DNA of 54,133 nt, taken from UBA1205 sp045598105. GTDB lineage: Bacteria > Bacteroidota > Bacteroidia > Bacteroidales > WCHB1-69. The notes under the pieces are model-generated. The model saw only the letters and a program-made list of their open reading frames with translations, was not told the DNA's origin and searched no databases. A program made the position numbers and the translations under genes. Where the stretch lies: assembly GCA_045598105.1 (NCBI GenBank), contig JAZLLK010000068.1:1-54133 (forward strand), written 5' to 3'. Within the stretch, counting starts at the first letter, position 1; the number at the start of each line of letters is the position of its first letter. Of the stretch, positions 43,989 through 51,741 are shown piece by piece.

Positions 43989-44026
43989 GCAAAAATAATG
44001 ATACGACTTCCTTTTTTTTGTGATTT

Positions 44027-44178
44027 ATGACATTTTGTCATGCTTTTTTTTATGGCATAGCATTTGATAAAGCAGTAACGGAATAATACGTATTCTATAT
44101 GTATACAATGTTTGCAGACAGGTGGGTGTTTTATTTAGCACATGTTTTTTTAACTTTATTCTGTTAGCGTTGTCTGCA
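44027..44178. repeat. Inverted repeats upstream of htpG
   Basis: ATGACA-TTT-TGTCAT (44027-44041) is a perfect 15-base inverted repeat; TGCAGACA (44113-44120) and TGTCTGCA (44171-44178) form a longer one with a 50-base spacer containing the near-consensus -7 TAACTTTA (44151-44158). Candidate sites for stress regulation. Confidence 0.35.
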
Positions 44179-44215
44179 TAAAGAGTACAAAACAAATTAA
44201 AAAAACGTAAACATT

Positions 44216-46099
44216 ATGGAAGTGAAAAGCGGAAGTATTAGTATGCAAACGGAAAACATGTTTCCGATTATTAAAAAGTTTTTGTATTCAGATAATGAAA
44301 TATTCTTAAGAGAATTGGTGTCCAATGCCGTAGATGCTACCCGAAAGCTACAGGCTTTGGCAAATATGGGTAAGGCTACGTGTGAGTTAGGAGACTTAAC
44401 CATAGAAATAAAAATAAACAAGGCCGATAAAGAGCTTATCATATCCGATAAAGGCGTGGGCATGACAGCCGATGAGGTGGAAAAGTATATTAATAATGTC
44501 GCCTTTTCGGGTGCTAATGAATTTTTGGAAAAGTATAAAGAAGTAGAGGCTTCTACGCTTATAGGTCATTTCGGCTTGGGCTTTTATTCCGCATTTATGG
44601 TGGCCGATAAAGTAGATATAGTTACCAAATCATATATGCAGGATGCCGTACCGGTAAAATGGACCTGTGACGGTTCTACCCAATATTCTATAGAAGAAAC
44701 CACAAAAGCCGAAAGAGGCACCGATATTATATTGCACCTGTCTGATGATACGCTGGAATTTGCCGAGGAAGACAGAATACTGGGTATATTAAAAAAATAT
44801 TGTAAGTTTCTGCCTGTTCCCATTCGTTTCGGTAATGAAAAAAAATGGGAAAAACCGGAAGGAGAAGATAAAGAAAAAGAGGTAGAAAGGCCTCGTATTA
44901 TTAACAATACCACGCCATTGTGGAAAAAGAGCCCTTCTGAAGTAACAGAACAGGAGTATAATGACTTTTACAGGGAATTGTATCCTTATTCTTATGAGCA
45001 GCCCTTATTTCATATACATATAAATATAGACTATCCTTTTAATCTTACCGGTATATTGTCCTTTCCTAAGGTGCGTCAGCAGGTAGATGTTCAAAAGAAC
45101 AAAATACAGCTATATTGTAATCAGGTGTATATTACTGATCAATTGGAAGGTGTGGTACCGGAGTTTTTAATGTTGCTGCACGGCGTTATAGATTCACCTG
45201 ATATACCTTTGAATGTAAGTCGCAGTTATTTGCAAAGTGACAGCAATGTGAAGAAAATAGCTTCACACATTACTAAGAAGGTGGCTGATAAGCTGGAAGA
45301 AATGTTTAAAAATAATCGTGAGGATTTTCGGCAGAAATGGGATGATATGAAAGCCTTTATGCAGTATGGTATGCTCACCGATGAAAAATTTTACGAGCGG
45401 GCAGTTAAATTTTCCCTGCTGAAAAATGTAGATAATCAGTATTATTCCTTGGAGGAATACAAAGATAAAATATCGGCTTTGCAAAAAAATAAGGAAGATC
45501 ATTTAGTGTACCTGTATGCTACCAATGTAGAAGAGCAGTATGCTCAAATACAGGCCGCCAAGGCCCATGGTTATGATGTGCTGCTCATGGATGGCATATT
45601 GGATATGCACTTTATTAATCTGCTGGAGCAAAAATTGGAAAAATCGGCTTTTACCCGAGTAGATGCCGATACCATAGATAAACTTATAGCCAAAGATGAA
45701 GCCATGCCTTCTAAGCTTACTAAAGATGAGGAAACGCGGTTGAAAACATTTGCCGAAGGCATGGTGAACAAGGAAAGATTTGAAGTGGTGCTGGAAAATA
45801 TGCCTGATGATGATTATCCTATGGCTATTACCAAGCCTGAATTTATGCGACGTTTTGCCGATATGCAAAAAATGTCGGGCGCTAATGCTTTTTGGAATAA
45901 TGATATGCAGAGAAGTAATTTGGTTATTAATACCAATCATGCATTGGTAACAGCTATGTTGCAGCAGGCCGACGAAGACAAAAAGAAAGAAATGTTCAGT
46001 CAGTTATTCGATTTGGCATTGCTGTCACAGCAAATGTTGCAGGGTGAAGCCTTGAACAGTTTTGTGAAAAGGTGCATTAGGCAAATGAATAATGAATAA
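44216..46099 (+). CDS. htpG: Chaperone HtpG (Hsp90)
   Basis: 627 residues. The ATPase domain has FLRELVSNAVDATRK, SDKGVGMTADEV, ANEFLEKYKEV, LIGHFGLGFYSAFMVAD, then the middle domain (VYITDQLEGVVPEFLMLLHGVIDSPDIPLNVSRSYLQSD). A homodimeric cytosolic ATP-dependent chaperone. The C-terminal domain lacks the MEEVD of eukaryotes, as expected. No Shine-Dalgarno sequence. Confidence 0.97.
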   Translation: MEVKSGSISMQTENMFPIIKKFLYSDNEIFLRELVSNAVDATRKLQALANMGKATCELGDLTIEIKINKADKELIISDKGVGMTADEVEKYINNVAFSGANEFLEKYKEVEASTLIGHFGLGFYSAFMVADKVDIVTKSYMQDAVPVKWTCDGSTQYSIEETTKAERGTDIILHLSDDTLEFAEEDRILGILKKYCKFLPVPIRFGNEKKWEKPEGEDKEKEVERPRIINNTTPLWKKSPSEVTEQEYNDFYRELYPYSYEQPLFHIHINIDYPFNLTGILSFPKVRQQVDVQKNKIQLYCNQVYITDQLEGVVPEFLMLLHGVIDSPDIPLNVSRSYLQSDSNVKKIASHITKKVADKLEEMFKNNREDFRQKWDDMKAFMQYGMLTDEKFYERAVKFSLLKNVDNQYYSLEEYKDKISALQKNKEDHLVYLYATNVEEQYAQIQAAKAHGYDVLLMDGILDMHFINLLEQKLEKSAFTRVDADTIDKLIAKDEAMPSKLTKDEETRLKTFAEGMVNKERFEVVLENMPDDDYPMAITKPEFMRRFADMQKMSGANAFWNNDMQRSNLVINTNHALVTAMLQQADEDKKKEMFSQLFDLALLSQQMLQGEALNSFVKRCIRQMNNE

Positions 46100-46101
46100 A
46101 T

Positions 46102-46128
46102 AAAAACATAGTTTGTTCTATTTTTTTT
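46102..46128 (+). terminator. Probable weak terminator after htpG
   Basis: A short ATAG/CTAT stem (46108-46111, 46118-46121), extended by an A5/T run with one bulge, then T8. Confidence 0.45.
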
Positions 46129-46159
46129 GAAAGAAACCAAAATTTTAAAAAAAATATGT

Positions 46160-46167
46160 TACCTTTG
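46160..46167 (+). promoter_or_regulatory. Bacteroidota -7 element TACCTTTG for the T9SS cargo gene
   Basis: TAnnTTTG element with a 27-base palindrome starting 5 bases downstream, at the expected transcription start. Confidence 0.75.
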
Positions 46168-46171
46168 CAAT

Positions 46172-46198
46172 TTGAAATATGCATTATGCATATTTCAA
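46172..46198. repeat. 27-base perfect palindrome at the T9SS-cargo transcript start
   Basis: Arms TTGAAATATGCAT (46172-46184) and ATGCATATTTCAA (46186-46198) around one base. It overlaps the predicted start site, so it is either an operator or a 5'-terminal mRNA hairpin. Confidence 0.7.
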
Positions 46199-46238
46199 GT
46201 AGAAAAATAAATTAGTATTAATTAATAAAGATAAGAAA

Positions 46239-47762
46239 ATGAAGAAGTTATTTTTGTTAGCTGCCGGTTTTGTGGTAGCAATGGGAGTGAACGCACAGGT
46301 AATGCCTATGCAGCAGCAAAGTATGCGCATGCCTAATGCCACTCATGAATTCCAAAAAATGGTGCAAATGCCTGCACGTAGCGTCATGGTTAATGATGTT
46401 CCCGAGGTAGCTGTTAAGCACGTAATAAATCACAAGTCGAATTATGAAACATTAGGTTGGTTGTCTTCTTACAGCTATGGTGTGAATTATGCCGGTAGTG
46501 ATAATTTGGCATGGAAAGGCTCAGAAGCAGATTTGTTCCCTGATAGTTTGGTAGTACTTGATGCATGGTACTATACTGATGAAGAAACTATGCATGGAAA
46601 TCACGCCTCTATGCATAAAATAGGTTGTACTTTTGACCCTATGTCTGTGGCATTTGATCCTGAGTGGACCAGTCCTTTGTTTGGTAGCAAAGAAGAAATG
46701 CAAGACGGTAATGTAACCACTATGGTTTACACTCATAATAATTACAGAGTAGACTCTGTAATGTTACGTTTTGACTATATTGCAGGTGTGGAAAAAGATA
46801 CCGCATTGCTCGGTCATGCTTATACTCCTGATACTGTACGTTTTTATATGTGTCAATATCCTGCTTATCAAAAAGGTGCTCCTTATAACCAACAGGACTA
46901 CATTAAGCTTGTTTATAGAGAATCAGGTGTTCACTTAACTGTACCGGCTGCCGAATTTGTTCAGGATGCGTCAGTTAAGGGTAGTGCCACCCAAATGAAA
47001 TCATCTACTTCTTCATTAAAAACATACGATTACATATTGGATCCGTATAATGATACTACTAATAGTGCATTGGGTTATGTAGGTTGGAAAGGCAGATATG
47101 TAACCTTAGATGAACCTTATGAAGTAGAAGCCGGCAATATTTTGTGTATGATGATAGAATATATACCTTCATTCTCCTATGATTTGGATGATACTTTGGC
47201 ATTAACCAAATACAATCATCAGGCTGAGGAATTAATATCCAAAACCAACTATGCAAGTACCTTCAGTGTTCCTGTATGTAATTACGTACTTGATGGGGAG
47301 CCTCAGTTTGATTGGTTAAATGACCAGGGTGGTGGTAATAACTGTCGTATAATGGAAGATAACGATGTTCGTTATGATATGTTAGAAAGTAACAATATAA
47401 TGAAAGGTTACTATGTAAACTATTATTATGCTATGCCTATGTTTTTATTTCATATAGAAGTGGGTGATGATGAATTGGAAGTAATAGATACAACTCACAT
47501 AGATAGTAATTTTGTATCTGAAGCCAGTTTATTGGTGAACACAGTATATCCTAACCCTGTTAGTGATAAAATCAACGTAAGTTTATCTAATGATGAATCA
47601 GCAGTAGCTGTTCTTTACAATTTGGTAGGTCAGGAAGTAAAAAGAACTGAAATTTCAGCTCAGGTAAGCACAATAGATGTTGCTGATTTGGCTGCAGGTA
47701 TTTACATGTTGAAAGTGAATCAGGGTAATAAATCACAAACAGTGAAAATTACCAAGCGATAA
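46239..47762 (+). CDS. Secreted protein with T9SS C-terminal sorting domain
   Basis: 507 residues: a signal peptide (to about VNAQ), a ~420-residue middle without recognised domain, rich in Tyr, Asp and Ser, and a C-terminal type A sorting domain of ~75 residues (VYPNPVSDKINVSLSN, YNLVGQEVKR, AGIYMLKVNQGNKSQTVKITKR). The tail directs export through the type IX system and anchoring to the cell surface. Function of the cargo unknown. Terminator downstream. Confidence 0.85.
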   Translation: MKKLFLLAAGFVVAMGVNAQVMPMQQQSMRMPNATHEFQKMVQMPARSVMVNDVPEVAVKHVINHKSNYETLGWLSSYSYGVNYAGSDNLAWKGSEADLFPDSLVVLDAWYYTDEETMHGNHASMHKIGCTFDPMSVAFDPEWTSPLFGSKEEMQDGNVTTMVYTHNNYRVDSVMLRFDYIAGVEKDTALLGHAYTPDTVRFYMCQYPAYQKGAPYNQQDYIKLVYRESGVHLTVPAAEFVQDASVKGSATQMKSSTSSLKTYDYILDPYNDTTNSALGYVGWKGRYVTLDEPYEVEAGNILCMMIEYIPSFSYDLDDTLALTKYNHQAEELISKTNYASTFSVPVCNYVLDGEPQFDWLNDQGGGNNCRIMEDNDVRYDMLESNNIMKGYYVNYYYAMPMFLFHIEVGDDELEVIDTTHIDSNFVSEASLLVNTVYPNPVSDKINVSLSNDESAVAVLYNLVGQEVKRTEISAQVSTIDVADLAAGIYMLKVNQGNKSQTVKITKR

Positions 47763-47781
47763 TAGCGTAAGCGAGTTATAT

Positions 47782-47809
47782 AAAAGGAGGCTTAGGCCTC
47801 CTTTTTTTT
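47782..47809 (+). terminator. Intrinsic terminator after the T9SS cargo gene
   Basis: AAAAGGAGGC/GCCTCCTTTT (47782-47791, 47796-47805), 4-base loop and T tract. Confidence 0.92.
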
Positions 47810-47897
47810 ATGGTTATATTTATTATATATAATGTATATATCCAATAGGAAAAAAAATTTTTTGGGGCAAAATGTGAAAACGCAATAAAAAAAATGT

Positions 47898-47905
47898 TAC
47901 CTTTG
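47898..47905 (+). promoter_or_regulatory. Bacteroidota -7 element TACCTTTG for rpsU
   Basis: 51 bases before the rpsU ATG. Confidence 0.75.
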
Positions 47906-47944
47906 CAACCTTGAAATTCACTATTTATAATTAACAAAAAGAAA

Positions 47945-47949
47945 GAGGT
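47945..47949 (+). promoter_or_regulatory. Shine-Dalgarno-like GAGGT before rpsU
   Basis: GAAAGAGGT with GAGGT pairing to the 16S 3' end and 7 bases to the ATG. Most genes here have none. rpsU of Flavobacteriia is known to keep an SD used for autoregulation by S21. Confidence 0.6.
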
Positions 47950-47956
47950 ATTTTTT

Positions 47957-48151
47957 ATGATTGTTGTCCCAATTAAGGAAGGTGAAAACGTTGAAAGAGC
48001 GTTGAAAAAATTAAAACGTAAATTTGAAAAAACAGGTGTTGTAAGAGAACTTAGAGCACGTCAAAAGTTCACCAAAAAGTCCGTAATTTTGAGAGAACAA
48101 AAGCGCAAAGCTATTTACGTACAGCAGTTGCGTGCAAAAGAAGAAGAATAA
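47957..48151 (+). CDS. rpsU: 30S ribosomal protein S21
   Basis: 64 residues: VPIKEGENVERALKKLKRKFEKTGVVRELRARQKFTKKSVILREQKRKA is typical S21. In Bacteroidota S21, with S18 and S6, holds the anti-Shine-Dalgarno tail of 16S rRNA away from mRNA. First gene before xerC and hpf. Confidence 0.97.
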   Translation: MIVVPIKEGENVERALKKLKRKFEKTGVVRELRARQKFTKKSVILREQKRKAIYVQQLRAKEEE

Positions 48152-48180
48152 AAATTTTTTTTTAGTTCTTTATTCAAAAA

Positions 48181-48222
48181 AAAATGTTATCTTTGGAGCA
48201 GTCAAAGGATAACATTTTTTTT
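48181..48222 (+). terminator. rpsU terminator overlapping the xerC promoter
   Basis: Arms at 48181-48195 and 48203-48217 (one bulged G at 48208), 7-base loop, T tract 48215-48222. The left arm includes the TATCTTTG element 48188-48195 that serves xerC, and the xerC ATG follows the T tract directly. Confidence 0.75.
48188..48195 (+). promoter_or_regulatory. Bacteroidota -7 element TATCTTTG for xerC
   Basis: Lies inside the left arm of the rpsU terminator, 27 bases before the xerC ATG at 48223. Confidence 0.65.
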
Positions 48223-49107
48223 ATGGATATTCTACACAATTTTTTGCAGTATTTGCAGGTAGAGAAGAAGTATTCTAAGTATACGATAGAAGCATATAAG
48301 CTTGATATAGAGCAGTATGATTGCTATTTGCGGCAGCTAAACAGTTCTATAGTAGCGGCAGATGCCCGTAAATTGCGTATGTGGATATCGGAGTTGATGT
48401 TGCAGAATATAAGTGCCAGAAGTGTGCATAGAAAGTTGTCCTCATTGCGTACCTATTATCATTTTTTGCAGCAGCAGGGGCTGGTAAAGGAGAATTGGGT
48501 AGACAAAGTAGAGTTGCCAAAGGTTAGTCAGCGTTTACCGGTGTTCTTTTCGGAAGATGAAATGGACAATTTATTTGAAATGATTACATATGAGCCCACA
48601 TTTGAAGGCGTGCGTGACAGGGTGGTATTGGAATTATTTTATTCTACCGGTATGCGTTGCAGTGAGCTTATAGGTCTTAAACATAGTGATTTAGATTTTT
48701 CTAACCATACTATACATGTGTGTGGCAAGCGAAATAAGGAAAGATTAGTCCCCATGGCTCCGCTTGTGGCACAAATTTTGAAAGAGTACATGGATGTGAA
48801 GTCGCGAATGTTTTCATCGGTATATAATGCCGGAGTATTGTTGCTTACATCCAATGGTACGCCTTTGTATAGGGAAATGGTGTATCGCATAGTACGAAAA
48901 TATATTGACAGGGTGTCGGTATTAACCAAGCGGAGCCCTCATGTAATCAGGCATACTTTCGCAACACATTTGCTCAATAACGGAGCGGATATTAATGCGA
49001 TAAAAAGCATTTTAGGACATTCGTCTTTGGCATCTACGCAGGTGTATACGCACACGTCGATTTCACAGTTAAAAAAAACGTATAACCGGGCTCATCCGAG
49101 AGCTTAA
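48223..49107 (+). CDS. xerC: Tyrosine recombinase XerC/XerD
   Basis: 294 residues from the ATG at 48223; the longer frame from 48184 covers the promoter and is rejected. An N-terminal SAM-like domain (residues ~1-85) precedes the catalytic domain: Arg in STGMRCSELIG, HVIRHTFATHLLNNGADINAIKSILGHSSLASTQVYTH with the Tyr nucleophile. Resolves chromosome dimers at dif. C or D cannot be decided from one gene. The stop is followed at once by the hpf Shine-Dalgarno. Confidence 0.9.
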   Translation: MDILHNFLQYLQVEKKYSKYTIEAYKLDIEQYDCYLRQLNSSIVAADARKLRMWISELMLQNISARSVHRKLSSLRTYYHFLQQQGLVKENWVDKVELPKVSQRLPVFFSEDEMDNLFEMITYEPTFEGVRDRVVLELFYSTGMRCSELIGLKHSDLDFSNHTIHVCGKRNKERLVPMAPLVAQILKEYMDVKSRMFSSVYNAGVLLLTSNGTPLYREMVYRIVRKYIDRVSVLTKRSPHVIRHTFATHLLNNGADINAIKSILGHSSLASTQVYTHTSISQLKKTYNRAHPRA

Positions 49108-49109
49108 AA

Positions 49110-49116
49110 AAGGAGG
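49110..49116 (+). promoter_or_regulatory. Strong Shine-Dalgarno AAGGAGG before hpf
   Basis: Perfect seven-base match, 5 bases from the ATG, and the strongest in the window. It directly follows the xerC stop. Confidence 0.9.
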
Positions 49117-49121
49117 AATTT

Positions 49122-49412
49122 ATGTTAGTAAACATTAAGTCAGTGCATTTCAAGGCAGACAAAGGTTTGGAAGAATTTATTACCGACAAGTTGAATAAAG
49201 TGGACAAGTTGTATGATGGTATTGTAGGAGGTGATGTAATGCTTAAGTTGGATAATACCGACAAGTTAGAAAACAAGATAGCAGAAATTCGTTTGAAAAT
49301 AAAAGGTTATGATCTTATGGCTGCCAAGCAGTGTAAAACATTTGAGGAGGCTACCGATAAAGCTATAGATGCATTAAAAAAGCAATTAGAAAAAGTAAAA
49401 GATAAAAAGTAA
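49122..49412 (+). CDS. hpf: Ribosome hibernation promoting factor / RaiA-like
   Basis: 96 residues, the short form: VNIKSVHFKADKGLEEFITDKLNKVDKLYDGI, KIAEIRLKIKGYDLMAAKQCKTFEEATDKAIDALKKQLEK. Binds the 30S decoding region and idles ribosomes in stationary phase or starvation. Carries an unusual strong SD. The rpsU-xerC-hpf order is common in Bacteroidota. Confidence 0.92.
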   Translation: MLVNIKSVHFKADKGLEEFITDKLNKVDKLYDGIVGGDVMLKLDNTDKLENKIAEIRLKIKGYDLMAAKQCKTFEEATDKAIDALKKQLEKVKDKK

Positions 49413-49456
49413 TATAAAAAACAGCCGGATAGCGTATGTGGTATTAAAAAATATGT

Positions 49457-49464
49457 TATCTTTG
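49457..49464 (+). promoter_or_regulatory. Bacteroidota -7 element TATCTTTG
   Basis: 28 bases before the ATG at 49493 of the TonB-domain gene. Confidence 0.7.
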
Positions 49465-49492
49465 CATTTTTAAATAAAAATTGAAGAAGATT

Positions 49493-49903
49493 ATGAAGGT
49501 CGTAAAAATGATGATGGCCATGGTAATGGTCGCACTGATGGGAAATGTAGTGGCACAGGAGTTAATTCCTAATAACAAGCCGAAAAGCCAATTTGATGTA
49601 AATTACACTACCACACAACAGGAAGCTACCTTTAATGGTGGGGTAGAAGCTATGGTAAACTATATTACTGCTAATATAGTAATGCCCGAAAAAAGGGAAG
49701 GCAGAACAGCCAATGTATTGGTTAAAGTGGTAGTAGATACCGATGGCTCTATTTCCGACGTGGTAATGATGGGTAGTATTAATGCTGATGTAGATAAGGC
49801 TATTACCGATGTGCTCAAAGGTATGCCCAAGTGGGCACCTGCTAAAGTGAACGGTGAGGCTGTACAATCAGAGCAAATCATTAGTTACGAATTAAAATAT
49901 TAA
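49493..49903 (+). CDS. Exported TonB C-terminal domain protein
   Basis: 136 residues from the ATG at 49493 (a TTG at 49481 adds four). Signal peptide MKVVKMMMAMVMVALMGNVVAQ, then the TonB C-terminal fold: GGVEAMVNYITANIVMP, NVLVKVVVDTDGSISDVVMM, KGMPKWAPAKVNGEAV. There is no membrane anchor besides the signal, so it is not a classic energy-coupling TonB. Role unknown. Terminator follows at 49929. Confidence 0.82.
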   Translation: MKVVKMMMAMVMVALMGNVVAQELIPNNKPKSQFDVNYTTTQQEATFNGGVEAMVNYITANIVMPEKREGRTANVLVKVVVDTDGSISDVVMMGSINADVDKAITDVLKGMPKWAPAKVNGEAVQSEQIISYELKY

Positions 49904-49928
49904 TAGTACCAAATTAATTTTTACGCAT

Positions 49929-49969
49929 CAGCATGCTTAAAGTAGAATTTAAGTGTGCTGGTGTTTTTT
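49929..49969 (+). terminator. Intrinsic terminator after the TonB-domain gene
   Basis: CAGCATGCTTAAA (49929-49941) pairs with TTTAAGTGTGCTG (49948-49960), two G-T wobbles, then T6. Confidence 0.75.
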
Positions 49970-49978
49970 GCTATAAAA

Positions 49979-51226
49979 ATGGGCGATTACGATATACAAG
50001 TTATAAAGCAGCGGTACAATATTATAGGTGCGTCTTCCAAGTTGAACAGGGCTATAGAAATAGCGTTACAGGTAGCCGCTACTGATTTAACGGTGCTCAT
50101 TTTGGGCGAAAGTGGTGTAGGTAAGGAGAATTTTCCTAAAATAATACATGCCAATAGTGCCCGTAAGCATAATAATTACATTGCGGTGAATTGTGGTGCT
50201 ATTCCGGATGGTACTATAGATTCCGAGTTGTTTGGTCATGAAAAAGGTTCTTTTACAGGCGCTACCGATGCCCGCAAGGGTTATTTTGAGCAAATGAATG
50301 GTGGAACCATATTTTTGGATGAGGTGGCTGAGTTGCCAATAGGAACGCAGGCTCGATTGTTAAGGGTATTGGAATCGGGAGAATTTATTAAGGTGGGGTC
50401 GTCAAAGGTGCAAAAAACGGACGTAAGAGTGGTGGCAGCTACTAATGTGAATTTGGCGGAAGCTGTGGCAGCCGGAAAATTTAGAGAAGATTTGTATTAC
50501 AGGTTGAATATAGTACCTATATATGTACCGCCATTGCGGGAACGTAAGCAGGATATAGCTTTATTATTTAAGAAGTTCGCCGCAGATTTTTCGGTACGCT
50601 ATCACATGCCCACCATTACGCTTGATGCTCAGGCCGAGCAGTTGCTTATGCAGTATGCATTTCCAGGCAATGTGCGTCAGTTGAAGAATCTTGTAGAGCA
50701 ATTATCCGTAATAGAAGAAGATAGGGTGATTACATCTGCGGTGCTTGAAAAATATATACCCACGTCGGTAACATCGGCGGTGCAGGTGTTTTCGGGTAAG
50801 GGCGGCGGTAAAAGCGGATCCGATATGTCATTTGAGCATGAGCTTATATTCAAGTTTTTGGCTGATATGCAGCGGGATATTAATGATTTAAAATCACAAA
50901 TATTTCAAATACGTAAAGACGGAAGTTCCTTGCATATGTCAGAATTGTCTGCGGGTAATCCTTTACTTATAAAAGGGGATAAAGAAGTATCCATAGTGGA
51001 AAAAGGAGCGTATGATGATGTGGAACTTACCGAATATGAGGAGGGGGTAGATAAGGTTGAAGACGCTGTAGAGTCGGTAACGCTTTCCTTGCAGGAACAG
51101 GAAAAAGAAATGATAATAAAGGCTTTAAAGAAGAATAACGGTAAGCGTAAAGATGCAGCTAAGGATTTAGGTATATCAGAGCGAACGTTGTACCGAAAAC
51201 TTATAGAATACGATTTGAATAAATGA
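49979..51226 (+). CDS. Sigma-54-dependent transcriptional activator (no receiver domain)
   Basis: About 415 residues from the ATG at 49979. The AAA+ domain starts near residue 15 (IIGASSKLNRAIEIA) with Walker A GESGVGKEN, ELFGHEKGSFTGA, GTIFLDEVAELP and the sensor region; then a ~150-residue linker and a Fis-type HTH (KKNNGKRKDAAKDLGISERTLYRKL) at the end. No sensing domain precedes the AAA+ core. Followed by lptE with a 4-base overlap, as in other Bacteroidota. Confidence 0.93.
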   Translation: MGDYDIQVIKQRYNIIGASSKLNRAIEIALQVAATDLTVLILGESGVGKENFPKIIHANSARKHNNYIAVNCGAIPDGTIDSELFGHEKGSFTGATDARKGYFEQMNGGTIFLDEVAELPIGTQARLLRVLESGEFIKVGSSKVQKTDVRVVAATNVNLAEAVAAGKFREDLYYRLNIVPIYVPPLRERKQDIALLFKKFAADFSVRYHMPTITLDAQAEQLLMQYAFPGNVRQLKNLVEQLSVIEEDRVITSAVLEKYIPTSVTSAVQVFSGKGGGKSGSDMSFEHELIFKFLADMQRDINDLKSQIFQIRKDGSSLHMSELSAGNPLLIKGDKEVSIVEKGAYDDVELTEYEEGVDKVEDAVESVTLSLQEQEKEMIIKALKKNNGKRKDAAKDLGISERTLYRKLIEYDLNK

Positions 51227-51735
51227 AAAAATACAGGAGCATATATATAGCAGTTATAATAGCAGTGTGTGTGTGTACTACTGCCTGTACTATAAAATAT
51301 AGTGCGGTAGGGGTAGATATTCCCGCTGAAGCCAAAACCATAGCTATTAAGCCTTTTGTAAATAATGCTTCATTGGTAAATTTAAAATTATCAAATGAAA
51401 TTACTACTCAATTAATAGATAAATTTAATAATTCCACTCGTTTGTCGGTGGTTGACAGCAGGGGAGATTTGTCTATAGAAGGCGAAATAGTTAATTATTC
51501 GGTGTCATCGGTGGCAGTAGGAGCCGAAATGGCCACTATGAATAGGCTTACCATAGGTATAAAAATAGTGTATACTAATAAATACGATGAAGAAAAATCG
51601 TGTGAAAAAACATTTTCCCGCTACGTGGATTTTGATAGCGGGCTGAATATATCGCAGGTAGAAGACCAATTGGTGAGTGAAATATGCGAAGCATTGATAG
51701 ATGATATTTTTTCTGCTACAGTAGGAAATTGGTAA
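51223..51735 (+). CDS. lptE: LPS assembly lipoprotein LptE-like
   Basis: 170 residues. Signal and lipobox at the start (IIAVCVCTTACTIKYSAVG; TAC lipobox). The mature part is the LptE-type fold: AKTIAIKPFVNNASLVNLKLSNEITTQLIDKFNNSTRLSVVD, then alternating strands. It would plug the LptD barrel in the outer membrane. Overlaps the upstream regulator by 4 bases. Confidence 0.85.
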   Translation: MKKYRSIYIAVIIAVCVCTTACTIKYSAVGVDIPAEAKTIAIKPFVNNASLVNLKLSNEITTQLIDKFNNSTRLSVVDSRGDLSIEGEIVNYSVSSVAVGAEMATMNRLTIGIKIVYTNKYDEEKSCEKTFSRYVDFDSGLNISQVEDQLVSEICEALIDDIFSATVGNW

Positions 51736-51741
51736 ATACAA

